The position numbers and the translations under genes are program-made. From Acidobacteriaceae bacterium (GTDB lineage Bacteria; Acidobacteriota; Terriglobia; Terriglobales; Acidobacteriaceae), in NCBI GenBank assembly GCA_003154055.1, contig PMCH01000310.1, positions 22,823-29,207 of the forward strand: a stretch of DNA of 6,385 nucleotides, in the 5' to 3' direction. The notes below the pieces were generated by a model. It did no database searches. It saw only the letters and a list, made by a program, of their open reading frames with translations, and was not told the DNA's origin. Numbering within the stretch: position 1 is the stretch's first letter; every line of letters starts with the position of its first letter. Below, piece after piece: positions 1 through 6,076 of this stretch.

Positions 1-13
1 CTCCGCAGCCAAG

Positions 14-739
14 ATGCGCCTCCTGAAACGGCTGCGTTGCACACTCAAGTTTGAAAAATTGGCATGGGCTGCCGGAGCAAAGCGGGTCGCCGGAGTGGAC
101 GAAGTCGGGCGCGGGTCCCTGTTCGGGCCGGTGGTTGCGGCGGCGGTGATTCTGGATCCCGGCTATCGCATTCGCGGGTTGCGCGATTCCAAGTTGCTTC
201 CGGCGGATCGCCGCGAGGAACTCGCCGTTCGCATTCGCGAGCATTCGATCGCATATGCCATCGCGGCGGTTGATTCCGCTCGAATTGACCAGATCAACAT
301 CTATCAGGCTTCGCGGCTGGCCATGCTGCTTGCCCTTCGGCAACTCGCGCCGGCTGCGGATTACCTTCTGGGCGATGCTGTGAAGGTTGACTGCGACCTG
401 CCCCAGCAACCCATCATTCACGGGGACGCCCTGTCCGTTTCGATTGCCGCCGCGTCCATCATCGCCAAAGTGGAGCGCGACCGTATGATCACGGCCTGGG
501 ACCCGATCTTCCCCGCTTACGGCCTGGCGTCGAATAAGGGCTACAGTACGGCCCGCCATATTGCCGCCCTTTACGAACATGGGCCTTGCCCCCTGCATCG
601 GCAGTCCTTTGCTCCGGTCTGGAGCGCGCCCATTCCGCAAGAGGTTCTCAGTTTCATGCTGGACGATGCAACACATTCCGAAACTGGCCAACCAGTACTC
701 GATGAAGAAGAAGTCACGGCGGCAGTTTCTGACCTTTGA
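14..739 (+). CDS. rnhB: Ribonuclease HII
   Basis: RNase HII cuts the RNA strand of RNA-DNA hybrids and nicks 5' of single ribonucleotides embedded in DNA, starting ribonucleotide excision repair in the cytoplasm. The 241-residue product shows the family motifs in order: AGVDEVGRGSLFGPV at 26-40, LLGDAV at 118-123, and HGDALSVSIAAASIIAKV at 136-153. The four metal-binding acids are all present (D29, E30, D121, D138). The GRG loop (32-34) and the GYST..H segment (G176, Y177) that read the RNA-DNA junction are also intact. Position 35 is Ser where many homologues have Pro. The last 25 or so residues are an acidic tail beyond the conserved core. The ATG at 14 suits the family's N-terminal length, but the frame stays open to the window edge and no Shine-Dalgarno site is visible, so a start further upstream is possible. 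The identity is secure. Confidence 0.96.
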   Translation: MRLLKRLRCTLKFEKLAWAAGAKRVAGVDEVGRGSLFGPVVAAAVILDPGYRIRGLRDSKLLPADRREELAVRIREHSIAYAIAAVDSARIDQINIYQASRLAMLLALRQLAPAADYLLGDAVKVDCDLPQQPIIHGDALSVSIAAASIIAKVERDRMITAWDPIFPAYGLASNKGYSTARHIAALYEHGPCPLHRQSFAPVWSAPIPQEVLSFMLDDATHSETGQPVLDEEEVTAAVSDL

Positions 740-780
740 TTCCCCCGAGTGGTATCGGGGCGTTCTTCCCAGATTCCGGC

Positions 781-793
781 TAGAATCCCCTCA
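781..793 (+). promoter_or_regulatory. Putative -10 box for a leaderless deacetylase transcript
   Basis: TAGAAT at 781-786 is one mismatch from the consensus TATAAT. A start 7 bases after the hexamer would fall on the A of the ATG at 793. No purine-rich Shine-Dalgarno site precedes that ATG, which fits a leaderless mRNA. No convincing -35 element is seen 16-18 bases upstream, where the sequence is G-rich, so this is an inference from one hexamer and its spacing. Confidence 0.4.
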
Positions 794-1533
794 TGTTGCG
801 AATGCTGGCGGTGACAGCTCACCCGGACGACGAAGCGGGAGCTTTCGGCGGGACCCTGCGCGTCTACGCAGACCGCGGCGTGGAGACTTCCGTGATCTGC
901 CTGACCCCCGGGCAAGCGGGCAGCCATCGCGGCAAAGCGAAGAACGATCATGAATTGGCCGCTCTTCGGCGGGAAGAATTTGCCGCGGCTTGCGAAATCC
1001 TGCGCGTGACGCGCGCCGCCGTGCTCGACTATCCCGACGGGCAGCTTCACCGGGTAGACTTGCAGAGAGTCGTTTCTGAATTGGTGTTGCACATTCGCGA
1101 ATTTCGGCCCCACGTCATGCTTTCGATGGGCCCGGAGGGTGCGATCACCGGCCACACCGATCACTCCATGGCGTCCGTGTTTGCGACGCTCGCATTTCAC
1201 TGGGCGGGACGCGACAACCGTTTTCCCGATCAGCTTAACGACCGGGTGACTTCGCACCGGACGCAGAAGCTCTACTACTGCACGGCTCCCGCACCTCTTC
1301 CGAATCGGCAGCCGATCTCGCTGCCGCCGGTCACCGCGCGCATTGAGATCGGTGACCACCTGGCCACCAAGATCGCCGCCTTCCATGCGCACCAGACGCA
1401 GGCTCCGCTTTTCCCGCTGTTCGATCAGCATGTTGGAAGACTGGGGATCCCGGAACTGTTTCACTTGGCTGCCAGCGTCTCGCCCGGCGAGGTTTCGATG
1501 GAGACGGATCTGTTTGCGGGAGTTGCGGAGTAG
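793..1533 (+). CDS. PIG-L/LmbE family zinc-dependent deacetylase
   Basis: The 246-residue product belongs to the PIG-L (LmbE-like) superfamily, Zn-dependent enzymes that remove an acetyl group from N-acetylglucosaminyl compounds such as bacillithiol, mycothiol or GPI precursors. The signature AHPDDE lies at residues 9-14: by analogy with MshB, H10 and D13 bind zinc and D12 is the general base. GHTDH at 120-124 supplies the third ligand, H124. A late KIAAFHAHQTQ segment (193-203) matches the K..A...H.SQ pattern near the family's C-terminus. There is no signal peptide or membrane segment, so it should be cytoplasmic. The length is normal for the family. The substrate cannot be read from the sequence; a BshB-type role is possible, but no bacillithiol gene is in view. 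The ATG at 793 was preferred to the ATG at 802 because AHPDDE normally lies within the first 10-15 residues and because of the leaderless-type spacing. It follows rnhB after a 53-bp gap and probably has its own promoter. Confidence 0.92.
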   Translation: MLRMLAVTAHPDDEAGAFGGTLRVYADRGVETSVICLTPGQAGSHRGKAKNDHELAALRREEFAAACEILRVTRAAVLDYPDGQLHRVDLQRVVSELVLHIREFRPHVMLSMGPEGAITGHTDHSMASVFATLAFHWAGRDNRFPDQLNDRVTSHRTQKLYYCTAPAPLPNRQPISLPPVTARIEIGDHLATKIAAFHAHQTQAPLFPLFDQHVGRLGIPELFHLAASVSPGEVSMETDLFAGVAE

Positions 1534-1554
1534 CGGCAGCGCCACTCCTACGGG

Positions 1555-3774
1555 TCAGTCGTGGCCGGGGGCGGAGTCGGGAGTATCCAGCTTCTGTGCA
1601 GTGGCAGGGCTGGTTGAAGCGGGCGGAGCCTGGAATTCTCCCGGATCTTTGCCGGCCAGCGCGCCGTCCATGAATTGCATCCAGAGGGGTAGGGCGGCGC
1701 GAGCCCCACTTTCCTTCTCGCCTAAGGTTTTTTTCTCGTCATATCCGATCCAGACTCCGCAGGTCAGGGTGGGGGAGAATCCGACGAACCAGGCATCGGT
1801 AAAGTCGTTGGTGGTCCCCGTCTTGCCAGCCAGCGGATAAGGCATCTTGGCGGCGGCTACGGCTGTCCCATGAAGCACCACCTCCCGCAGCATGGACGTC
1901 ATGGTGCGCGCAGTACGCGAGCCGATGACGTCTTTGATGTCCGGGAAATCCTCTTCCAGGACGCGGCCTTCGTAGTCCGTCACGCGTGTGATATAGCGGG
2001 GTGCGATGCGTACGCCGTCGTTGGGAAAGACGCTGAAGGCCGAGGTCTGCTCCAGCAGTGTGACCTCAGCCGAGCCGAGGGCCACCGGTAGATACGGAGG
2101 AAGGGTCGAGGTGATTCCGAACCGGTGAGCGTACTCAATCACCGTGCGAATGCCGACGCGGTCTGCGAGTTTGAGCGCAGGAATATTTCTGGAGAAAGCG
2201 AGAGCGCGCCGCAACGTGATGGTGCCTTCGAACTTGTCGTCGTAGTTATGAGGGATGTAGGGGCCCGACGGGGTCTGAAAGGTCACCGGCTCATCCAGGA
2301 TCGTATCGTCGGGAGTCGCCCCCTGGTCGATTGCGGCGGTGTAGACGTAGGGTTTGAAGGAGGATCCAACCTGCCGCAGAGCCTGGGTGGCGCGGTTGAA
2401 CTTGGAGAGATTGAAGTCACGGCCTCCCACCATCGCCTTGATCTCCCCGGTCGTATTGTCAATTGCGACCAAAGCTCCTTGTACCCCGGAGTCCTGTTCG
2501 AGGCTGACCCGCGCCTTTCCGCCGCCATCGAGAGAGAAGACCTTGACATAGACGATGTCACCCCGGGAGAGGAAGTTCGGCACCTTGAGCTTGGTCCAGG
2601 CGGCGTCAGCTTGGGAGATCGTGGCCATGCGCTGCCCAAGGCGGATCTGCGCGTCACCGGATGACACTCCCGTGACGAGCGCGTGCTGGTATCCATTTAT
2701 CTCCGGGTCTTCGTCCCAGTCGGGGTCCTCGTACTTGTCCAGTTTTTCTCCCTGCGTCACCACGTTGGGAAGGTTCCCGCGCCAGCCGTGGCGTCGTTCG
2801 TAAGCCGCAAGTCCGTCGAGTACGGCCTGGCGAGCGGTTTTCTGCATGTCCATATCGAGCGAGGTATAAACGCGAAGCCCGCCCTCGTGGACCTGGTCGC
2901 TGCCGTACTTTCCCTCCAGATAGCGGCGGATCTCTTCCACGAAGTAAGGCGCCAGGGAGTTGGGGTCCTTCTGCAGACTGAGTAGAACCGGTTTGGACTT
3001 TGCATCCGCCGCTTGAGCCGCGGTGATCTTGCCGTCCTCGAGCATGGCGTTCAGCACCAGATTGCGGCGTTTCTGGGCGCGGTCCGGATGGTTAATTGGC
3101 GAGTAATATTGCGGCGCCTTGGGAAGCCCTGCCAGGAGCGCGGCTTCGGCGAGTGTTAATTTCGTTGCCGGTTTGCTGAAATAGTATTCCGCCGCCGCCT
3201 CGAATCCATAGGCACCGTGCCCGAGAAAGATCTGGTTAGCATAGAGCGTGAAAATTTGCGGCTTGGTGAAACGGCGTTCGATTTGAATCGCGAGGAGCGC
3301 TTCCTGGATCTTGCGGTGGAAAGAGCGGTCGGGTGAGAGGAAGAGATTGCGCGCCAGTTGCATGGTGAGCGTGGACGCGCCCTGTACCTTGCCGCCCGAT
3401 TCGATGTCTCGATAGGCAGCACCCGCGATGCGCCAAAAGTTGATGCCTGAATGAAGGTAGAAATCCTTGTCTTCGATGGAAACCAGGGCATTCCGGAGAA
3501 CTTCCGGGTAGTCGTCATAGGTGGCGATGACCCGGCGCTGGAGCGCGAAGGTGCCGATGATGCGTCCCTGACCGTCGTAAAGTTCGGTCACCGAACTTGG
3601 GCGGTAGCGTTCGAGTTCATCCACCTGTGGCAAGTCCGTGGAGTACACCAGGAGCAGACCTGACGCCGCGCCCACGACCGCAGAGATCAGGATCAACAAT
3701 CCGAACAGCACGTGTCCGACAAGCTTCCGTCCGCCAATCTCGACCGCAGGAAGAGCTTCGTAGAGGGATTTCAT
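1555..3774 (-). CDS. Class A penicillin-binding protein (PBP1A type: glycosyltransferase plus transpeptidase)
   Basis: This bifunctional peptidoglycan synthase polymerises lipid II into glycan strands and cross-links the peptides on the outer face of the inner membrane. The 739-residue protein has a short cytoplasmic N-terminus, one membrane anchor (about 21-44) and a GT51 domain (about 60-240). GT51 motifs are EDKDFYLHSG (101-110, catalytic E101), GASTLTMQLARN (132-143), RKIQEALLAIQIER (154-167, E158 as the second key Glu) and an LPKAP segment at 217-221. After a linker and OB-like region (about 300-425), the transpeptidase domain (about 430-705) carries SSFK (S471 nucleophile, K474), SRN (528-530) and KTGTT (651-655). 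All catalytic residues are present, so it should be active in both reactions. The C-terminus is a Pro/Ala/Ser-rich tail. An in-frame TGA five codons upstream (3787-3789) makes the ATG at 3774 the first possible start; no Shine-Dalgarno site is evident. It converges on the deacetylase gene with 21 bp between stop codons. Confidence 0.96.
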   Translation of the reverse strand: MKSLYEALPAVEIGGRKLVGHVLFGLLILISAVVGAASGLLLVYSTDLPQVDELERYRPSSVTELYDGQGRIIGTFALQRRVIATYDDYPEVLRNALVSIEDKDFYLHSGINFWRIAGAAYRDIESGGKVQGASTLTMQLARNLFLSPDRSFHRKIQEALLAIQIERRFTKPQIFTLYANQIFLGHGAYGFEAAAEYYFSKPATKLTLAEAALLAGLPKAPQYYSPINHPDRAQKRRNLVLNAMLEDGKITAAQAADAKSKPVLLSLQKDPNSLAPYFVEEIRRYLEGKYGSDQVHEGGLRVYTSLDMDMQKTARQAVLDGLAAYERRHGWRGNLPNVVTQGEKLDKYEDPDWDEDPEINGYQHALVTGVSSGDAQIRLGQRMATISQADAAWTKLKVPNFLSRGDIVYVKVFSLDGGGKARVSLEQDSGVQGALVAIDNTTGEIKAMVGGRDFNLSKFNRATQALRQVGSSFKPYVYTAAIDQGATPDDTILDEPVTFQTPSGPYIPHNYDDKFEGTITLRRALAFSRNIPALKLADRVGIRTVIEYAHRFGITSTLPPYLPVALGSAEVTLLEQTSAFSVFPNDGVRIAPRYITRVTDYEGRVLEEDFPDIKDVIGSRTARTMTSMLREVVLHGTAVAAAKMPYPLAGKTGTTNDFTDAWFVGFSPTLTCGVWIGYDEKKTLGEKESGARAALPLWMQFMDGALAGKDPGEFQAPPASTSPATAQKLDTPDSAPGHD

Positions 3775-3795
3775 CGAGGACTGGAATCAGGATAG

Positions 3796-3835
3796 CAGTT
3801 CTAAGATCAGTTCCCGGTTCTCAGTTCTCAGTGAC
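3796..3835 (+). repeat. Heptad (CAGTTCT-type) repeat, left arm of an inverted pair
   Basis: The stretch is built from 7-bp units: CAGTTCT at 3796-3802, a 5-bp break, then CAGTTCC, CGGTTCT, CAGTTCT and the decayed unit CAGTGAC (3808-3835). Within it, TCAGTTCCCGGTTCTCAG (3807-3824) is an exact 18-bp reverse complement of 3917-3934. It lies in the leader region of the penicillin-binding protein gene. It may be a member of a dispersed intergenic repeat family; only the local copies can be seen here. Confidence 0.8.
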
Positions 3836-3872
3836 CAAACTTTGGGCTTGCCTTGAGGTTCGTGCGCCGCGC

Positions 3873-3902
3873 AAAGAAAATCGCCCGCCGAGGCGGGCGA
3901 TT
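3873..3902 (-). terminator. Rho-independent terminator of the S41-like gene
   Basis: Positions 3879-3889 and 3892-3902 are perfect 11-bp inverted copies (arm AATCGCCCGCC), a GC-rich stem with a very short loop. Read on the minus strand the stem is followed directly by a T-rich run, TTTTCTTT (3880-3873). The polarity matches the S41-like gene, whose stop codon lies 41 bp before the stem. No T-run follows the stem in the plus direction. Confidence 0.88.
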
Positions 3903-3912
3903 AGATCGATTC

Positions 3913-3940
3913 AGTTCTGAGAACCGGGAACTGAGAACCG
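3913..3940 (-). repeat. Heptad repeat, right arm of the inverted pair
   Basis: Read on the minus strand from 3940 to 3913 this is CGGTTCT, CAGTTCC, CGGTTCT, CAGAACT, the same 7-bp units as at 3796-3835 but inverted. The exact 18-bp match covers 3917-3934. It starts three bases after the stop codon of the S41-like gene, so it is in that gene's 3' untranslated region, between the stop and the terminator stem. A further partial copy, TCCCGGTTCT at 3957-3966, in the opposite orientation, lies within the last codons of the gene. Confidence 0.8.
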
Positions 3941-3943
3941 CTT

Positions 3944-5164
3944 TTAGACTTTCGACTCCCGGTTCTTCAAGACTTCCAGGGCCTTGTTGAGTTGTTCGTC
4001 CTGCTGGTTCTTGGGTTTCTGATTCTGCTCGTCGGAAGTGGCTGGCTGGTCGTCGTCGGGCAACCCGCCGTCTTCGTCAACGTCCGCTACGATAACGTTG
4101 GGCGTGACCGCCGAGTCCTGGATGGCCTTCCCACCGGGCGAATAGTACTTGGCGATGGAGAGGATCAAAGCCGAGCCATCGGGCATGTCGATCAGCTTCT
4201 GAACGGAGCCGTCGCCAAAGGTCTTGTCGCCCACCACGTCACCACGGGCGTTGTCCAGGATGGCGGAAGCTACAATTTCCGCCGGACCCGCCGTGCCGCG
4301 ATTCACCAGCACTGCCACCGGCAACTTCGTAATGTCTTTCGCGGGATCGGCATTGAATGCCTGCCGCGGATACTTCTGCCCTTGCAGATAGGTAATGGTG
4401 CCGTGATCGAGGAAAAGGTTGGCGGTTGCGATGCCTTCGGATTCATCCCCGCTTGCGGCATTGCGTATATCGAGCACCAGTTTCTTGGCTCCCTGCTTTT
4501 GCAGGTTGCGGATCTTGCCGGCAATTTCCTGCGCCTTGCCTTGCGAGAAGGCGTCGACCTTGATGTATCCAACGTTATCGGCAAGCATCTTGTCGGTGGC
4601 CGGCGGAATCGCGACCACGTCGCGGGTGATTACGATCTTCTGCGGTTCAGCCTTCCGCGGACGGACGACCGACACGGTGATGGTCGAGCCGGGCTCGCCC
4701 GCCAGGACGCTGCGAATTTCGGCGAGCGACATATCCCGCGAGCTCTTGCCTTCGATGGATTCCAGAATGTCGGTGTTTTCGATTCCTGCCTTTTCCGCCG
4801 GGCCTCCGGGAATCACTGCGACCACGGCAGCATAGCCGAATCGTTTGGAGACGGTTGCGCCGATGGCGCCCTTGGCGTTGGTCTGAATTGCCTGGTAGTG
4901 CTTATACTCAGCGGCTGAAAGATAGCTGGAATTCGAATCCAGCGACTCCAAAAGCCCATGCAAAGCGCCTTCGGTGACAGCGGGAATATTGGGTTCTTCC
5001 ACATATTCGCTGCGCACGCGGGAAAGTACTTCGCTGTACACCGACAACTGCCGGTAGGCGCCGTCGTTGGAAGATGCGCGGACGTTGACGAAACCGCCCA
5101 CCAGCGTAAACAGCAGTATGGCCAGCGAACTGGCGAGAATCGTTGCTTTCAGCTTCATCGACAT
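3944..5164 (-). CDS. Secreted PDZ-S41 (carboxy-terminal-processing protease-like) protein, probably catalytically dead
   Basis: The product (406 residues from the ATG at 5164) has a Sec-type signal peptide (Lys-containing n-region at 4-6, hydrophobic core about 7-26, likely cleavage near A30, no lipobox Cys). An N-terminal helical segment (about 36-90), a PDZ domain (about 101-170) and an S41 core (about 195-360) follow, then an acidic, Gln-rich tail ending in a short helix. The order is that of CtpA/Prc proteases, which act in the periplasm. Aligned by the conserved AEI, DN.R and TFG.GSVQ anchors, the nucleophile Ser of the usual GSASASEI is Gly (GTAGPAEI, G293, codon 4288-4286). The general-base Lys of TFGKGSVQ is Asp (TFGDGSVQ, D318, codon 4213-4211). 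The usual RNNPGG segment reads RNAASGD (234-240). The reading frame is otherwise intact, so I infer a pseudoprotease. The start lies downstream of the TATAAT box at 5225-5220; ATG 5164 has a weak AGAAG upstream, and ATG 5158 is an alternative. The frame's upstream TTG (5254) precedes the promoter and is rejected. Confidence 0.88.
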   Translation of the reverse strand: MSMKLKATILASSLAILLFTLVGGFVNVRASSNDGAYRQLSVYSEVLSRVRSEYVEEPNIPAVTEGALHGLLESLDSNSSYLSAAEYKHYQAIQTNAKGAIGATVSKRFGYAAVVAVIPGGPAEKAGIENTDILESIEGKSSRDMSLAEIRSVLAGEPGSTITVSVVRPRKAEPQKIVITRDVVAIPPATDKMLADNVGYIKVDAFSQGKAQEIAGKIRNLQKQGAKKLVLDIRNAASGDESEGIATANLFLDHGTITYLQGQKYPRQAFNADPAKDITKLPVAVLVNRGTAGPAEIVASAILDNARGDVVGDKTFGDGSVQKLIDMPDGSALILSIAKYYSPGGKAIQDSAVTPNVIVADVDEDGGLPDDDQPATSDEQNQKPKNQQDEQLNKALEVLKNRESKV

Positions 5165-5212
5165 GGGATTTGTAATCTTCTGAGAAGAGACAGGCACTCC
5201 CCGAAAGGAACT

Positions 5213-5225
5213 GCGCCTCATTATA
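5213..5225 (-). promoter_or_regulatory. Putative promoter of the S41-like gene
   Basis: On the minus strand a perfect TATAAT lies at 5225-5220. A start about 7 bases beyond it (near 5213) would give a leader of about 50 bases before the ATG at 5164. No good TTGACA-like hexamer is found 16-18 bases upstream; TTGCTC at 5254-5249 is too far away (23 bp). The consensus -10 and its position in the gap after the ankyrin gene support it. Confidence 0.55.
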
Positions 5226-5358
5226 GACGGTTTGATGCAGGAATCGGAGAGCAAGGTGCGGCCGGGAAACCGAGGGTAACTGGGGCGGAACGGGTTTCCA
5301 ATATCCCCTGGCCCAAGGTTTCCCGAGTGAGCTGCCCCTTGAGCTTAATCCTGTAATT

Positions 5359-6054
5359 TCAGTATCTTGGCGAGAGAGAGGGAAGACCGTTGGGACTGAG
5401 CCCTTCGCCTTCTACTAGCGCCAAGATGTCGGTGCTGCCCTTTTCGCGCGCGATGCTGGCTGGAGTTTTGCCTTCGTCGTTGGAAACCTGGGGATCGGCG
5501 CCGTACTTCAGCAGCAACTCCACCATGGCGCGATCGCCGTTCTGAGCAGCGGCGTGGATTGGCGCCCACCCTCCGTGCTGGCGGGCATTGACGGGAGCGC
5601 CGTGTTCGAGAAGCAAGCGCGCACCTTCAACGTTACGGGCCGAGGCGGCCGAGTGCAGGGGCAAAACCCGCATCGGGTTGGCAGCTGCCGCATCGACACG
5701 GGCTCCTTTTGCGAGGAGCAGGCGTGCGGATGCGGGCTGCCCAAAATAGCAGGCGAAGTGGAGAGCCGTAAAACCGTCGCTGGAGTAGGAATTGGCCGCG
5801 GAGGCATCCTTGAGGCATTCCGAGAGACGTTCGAGGAGCCCGAGTGAGGCGGCTTCAAACACGTCCAGTTCCTTCTTCTTTCCGGCGACGATCTCCGCGA
5901 TGTCACGGCGGCCGCGATAAAGCGCGTGCATCACTAGGCTCACACCCGAGGCGTCGCGCGTCTCAGCCGCGCCGGAATCATCTGCAAGAAGGTTCCGGAG
6001 CCCGTCGGCATCTCCGGCCTCCAGAAGTTCGAAACAACGTTGGGAGTCTTTCAA
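5359..6054 (-). CDS. Ankyrin-repeat protein
   Basis: The 231-residue protein consists almost entirely of ankyrin repeats, helix-turn-helix units that bind other proteins. The clearest are DGFTALHFACYFGQ..SARLLLAKGARVDA (about 93-122), the next from about 129 (LPLHSAASARNVEGARLLLE) and one from about 160 (GWAPIHAAAQNGDRAMVELL). A last half-conserved unit (DEGKTPASIAREKGS, about 193-207) and two or three degenerate N-terminal units (about 4-92) complete the solenoid. No signal peptide, membrane segment or catalytic domain is present, so it is probably a cytoplasmic binding or adaptor protein; the partner cannot be inferred. The start is TTG at 6054: an in-frame TAA lies at 6075-6073, no ATG or GTG occurs between that stop and the TTG, and GGAG is spaced 8 bases before it. 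The next Met is residue 42, inside a repeat. It follows the FAH-family gene by 22 bp on the same strand and is probably co-transcribed with it. Confidence 0.9.
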   Translation of the reverse strand: MKDSQRCFELLEAGDADGLRNLLADDSGAAETRDASGVSLVMHALYRGRRDIAEIVAGKKKELDVFEAASLGLLERLSECLKDASAANSYSSDGFTALHFACYFGQPASARLLLAKGARVDAAAANPMRVLPLHSAASARNVEGARLLLEHGAPVNARQHGGWAPIHAAAQNGDRAMVELLLKYGADPQVSNDEGKTPASIAREKGSTDILALVEGEGLSPNGLPSLSPRY

Positions 6055-6062
6055 TGGAACGT

Positions 6063-6066
6063 CTCC
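6063..6066 (-). promoter_or_regulatory. Ribosome binding site that fixes the TTG start of the ankyrin gene
   Basis: GGAG on the minus strand ends 8 bases before TTG 6054, within the 22-bp gap after the upstream gene's stop codon. It is the clearest Shine-Dalgarno match in the window and is the main support for choosing the rare TTG start. Confidence 0.7.
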
Positions 6067-6076
6067 AAGTGATTAC

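Noticed and set aside
35..48. Ser in place of Pro after the GRG motif of RNase HII as a functional change
   Set aside because: That position is variable in the family and all four catalytic acids are present, so no functional effect can be argued.
571..1545. Long (324-codon) minus-strand reading frame opposite the deacetylase gene
   Set aside because: It is antisense to a gene with clear PIG-L motifs, has low-complexity Arg/Gly-rich composition, no recognisable domain, and arises from GC-rich codon bias.
3789..3794. Minus-strand TATCCT as a -10 box for the penicillin-binding protein gene
   Set aside because: Only a fair match to the consensus, with no -35 element at proper spacing; not strong enough to annotate.
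3992..4918. Long (308-codon) plus-strand reading frame opposite the S41-like gene
   Set aside because: Antisense shadow of a gene with signal peptide, PDZ and S41 domains; its translation shows no domain and no ribosome binding site.
5165..5254. Extended N-terminus of the S41-like protein from TTG 5254 or ATG 5221
   Set aside because: TTG 5254 lies upstream of the TATAAT box and ATG 5221 overlaps it; either start would put about 20-30 polar residues before an otherwise normal signal peptide.
5263..5325. 9-bp inverted repeat CGGGAAACC / GGTTTCCCG between the ankyrin and S41-like genes
   Set aside because: The arms are 45 bases apart, do not extend, and have no T-run; a chance match or weak structure is as likely as a terminator or operator.
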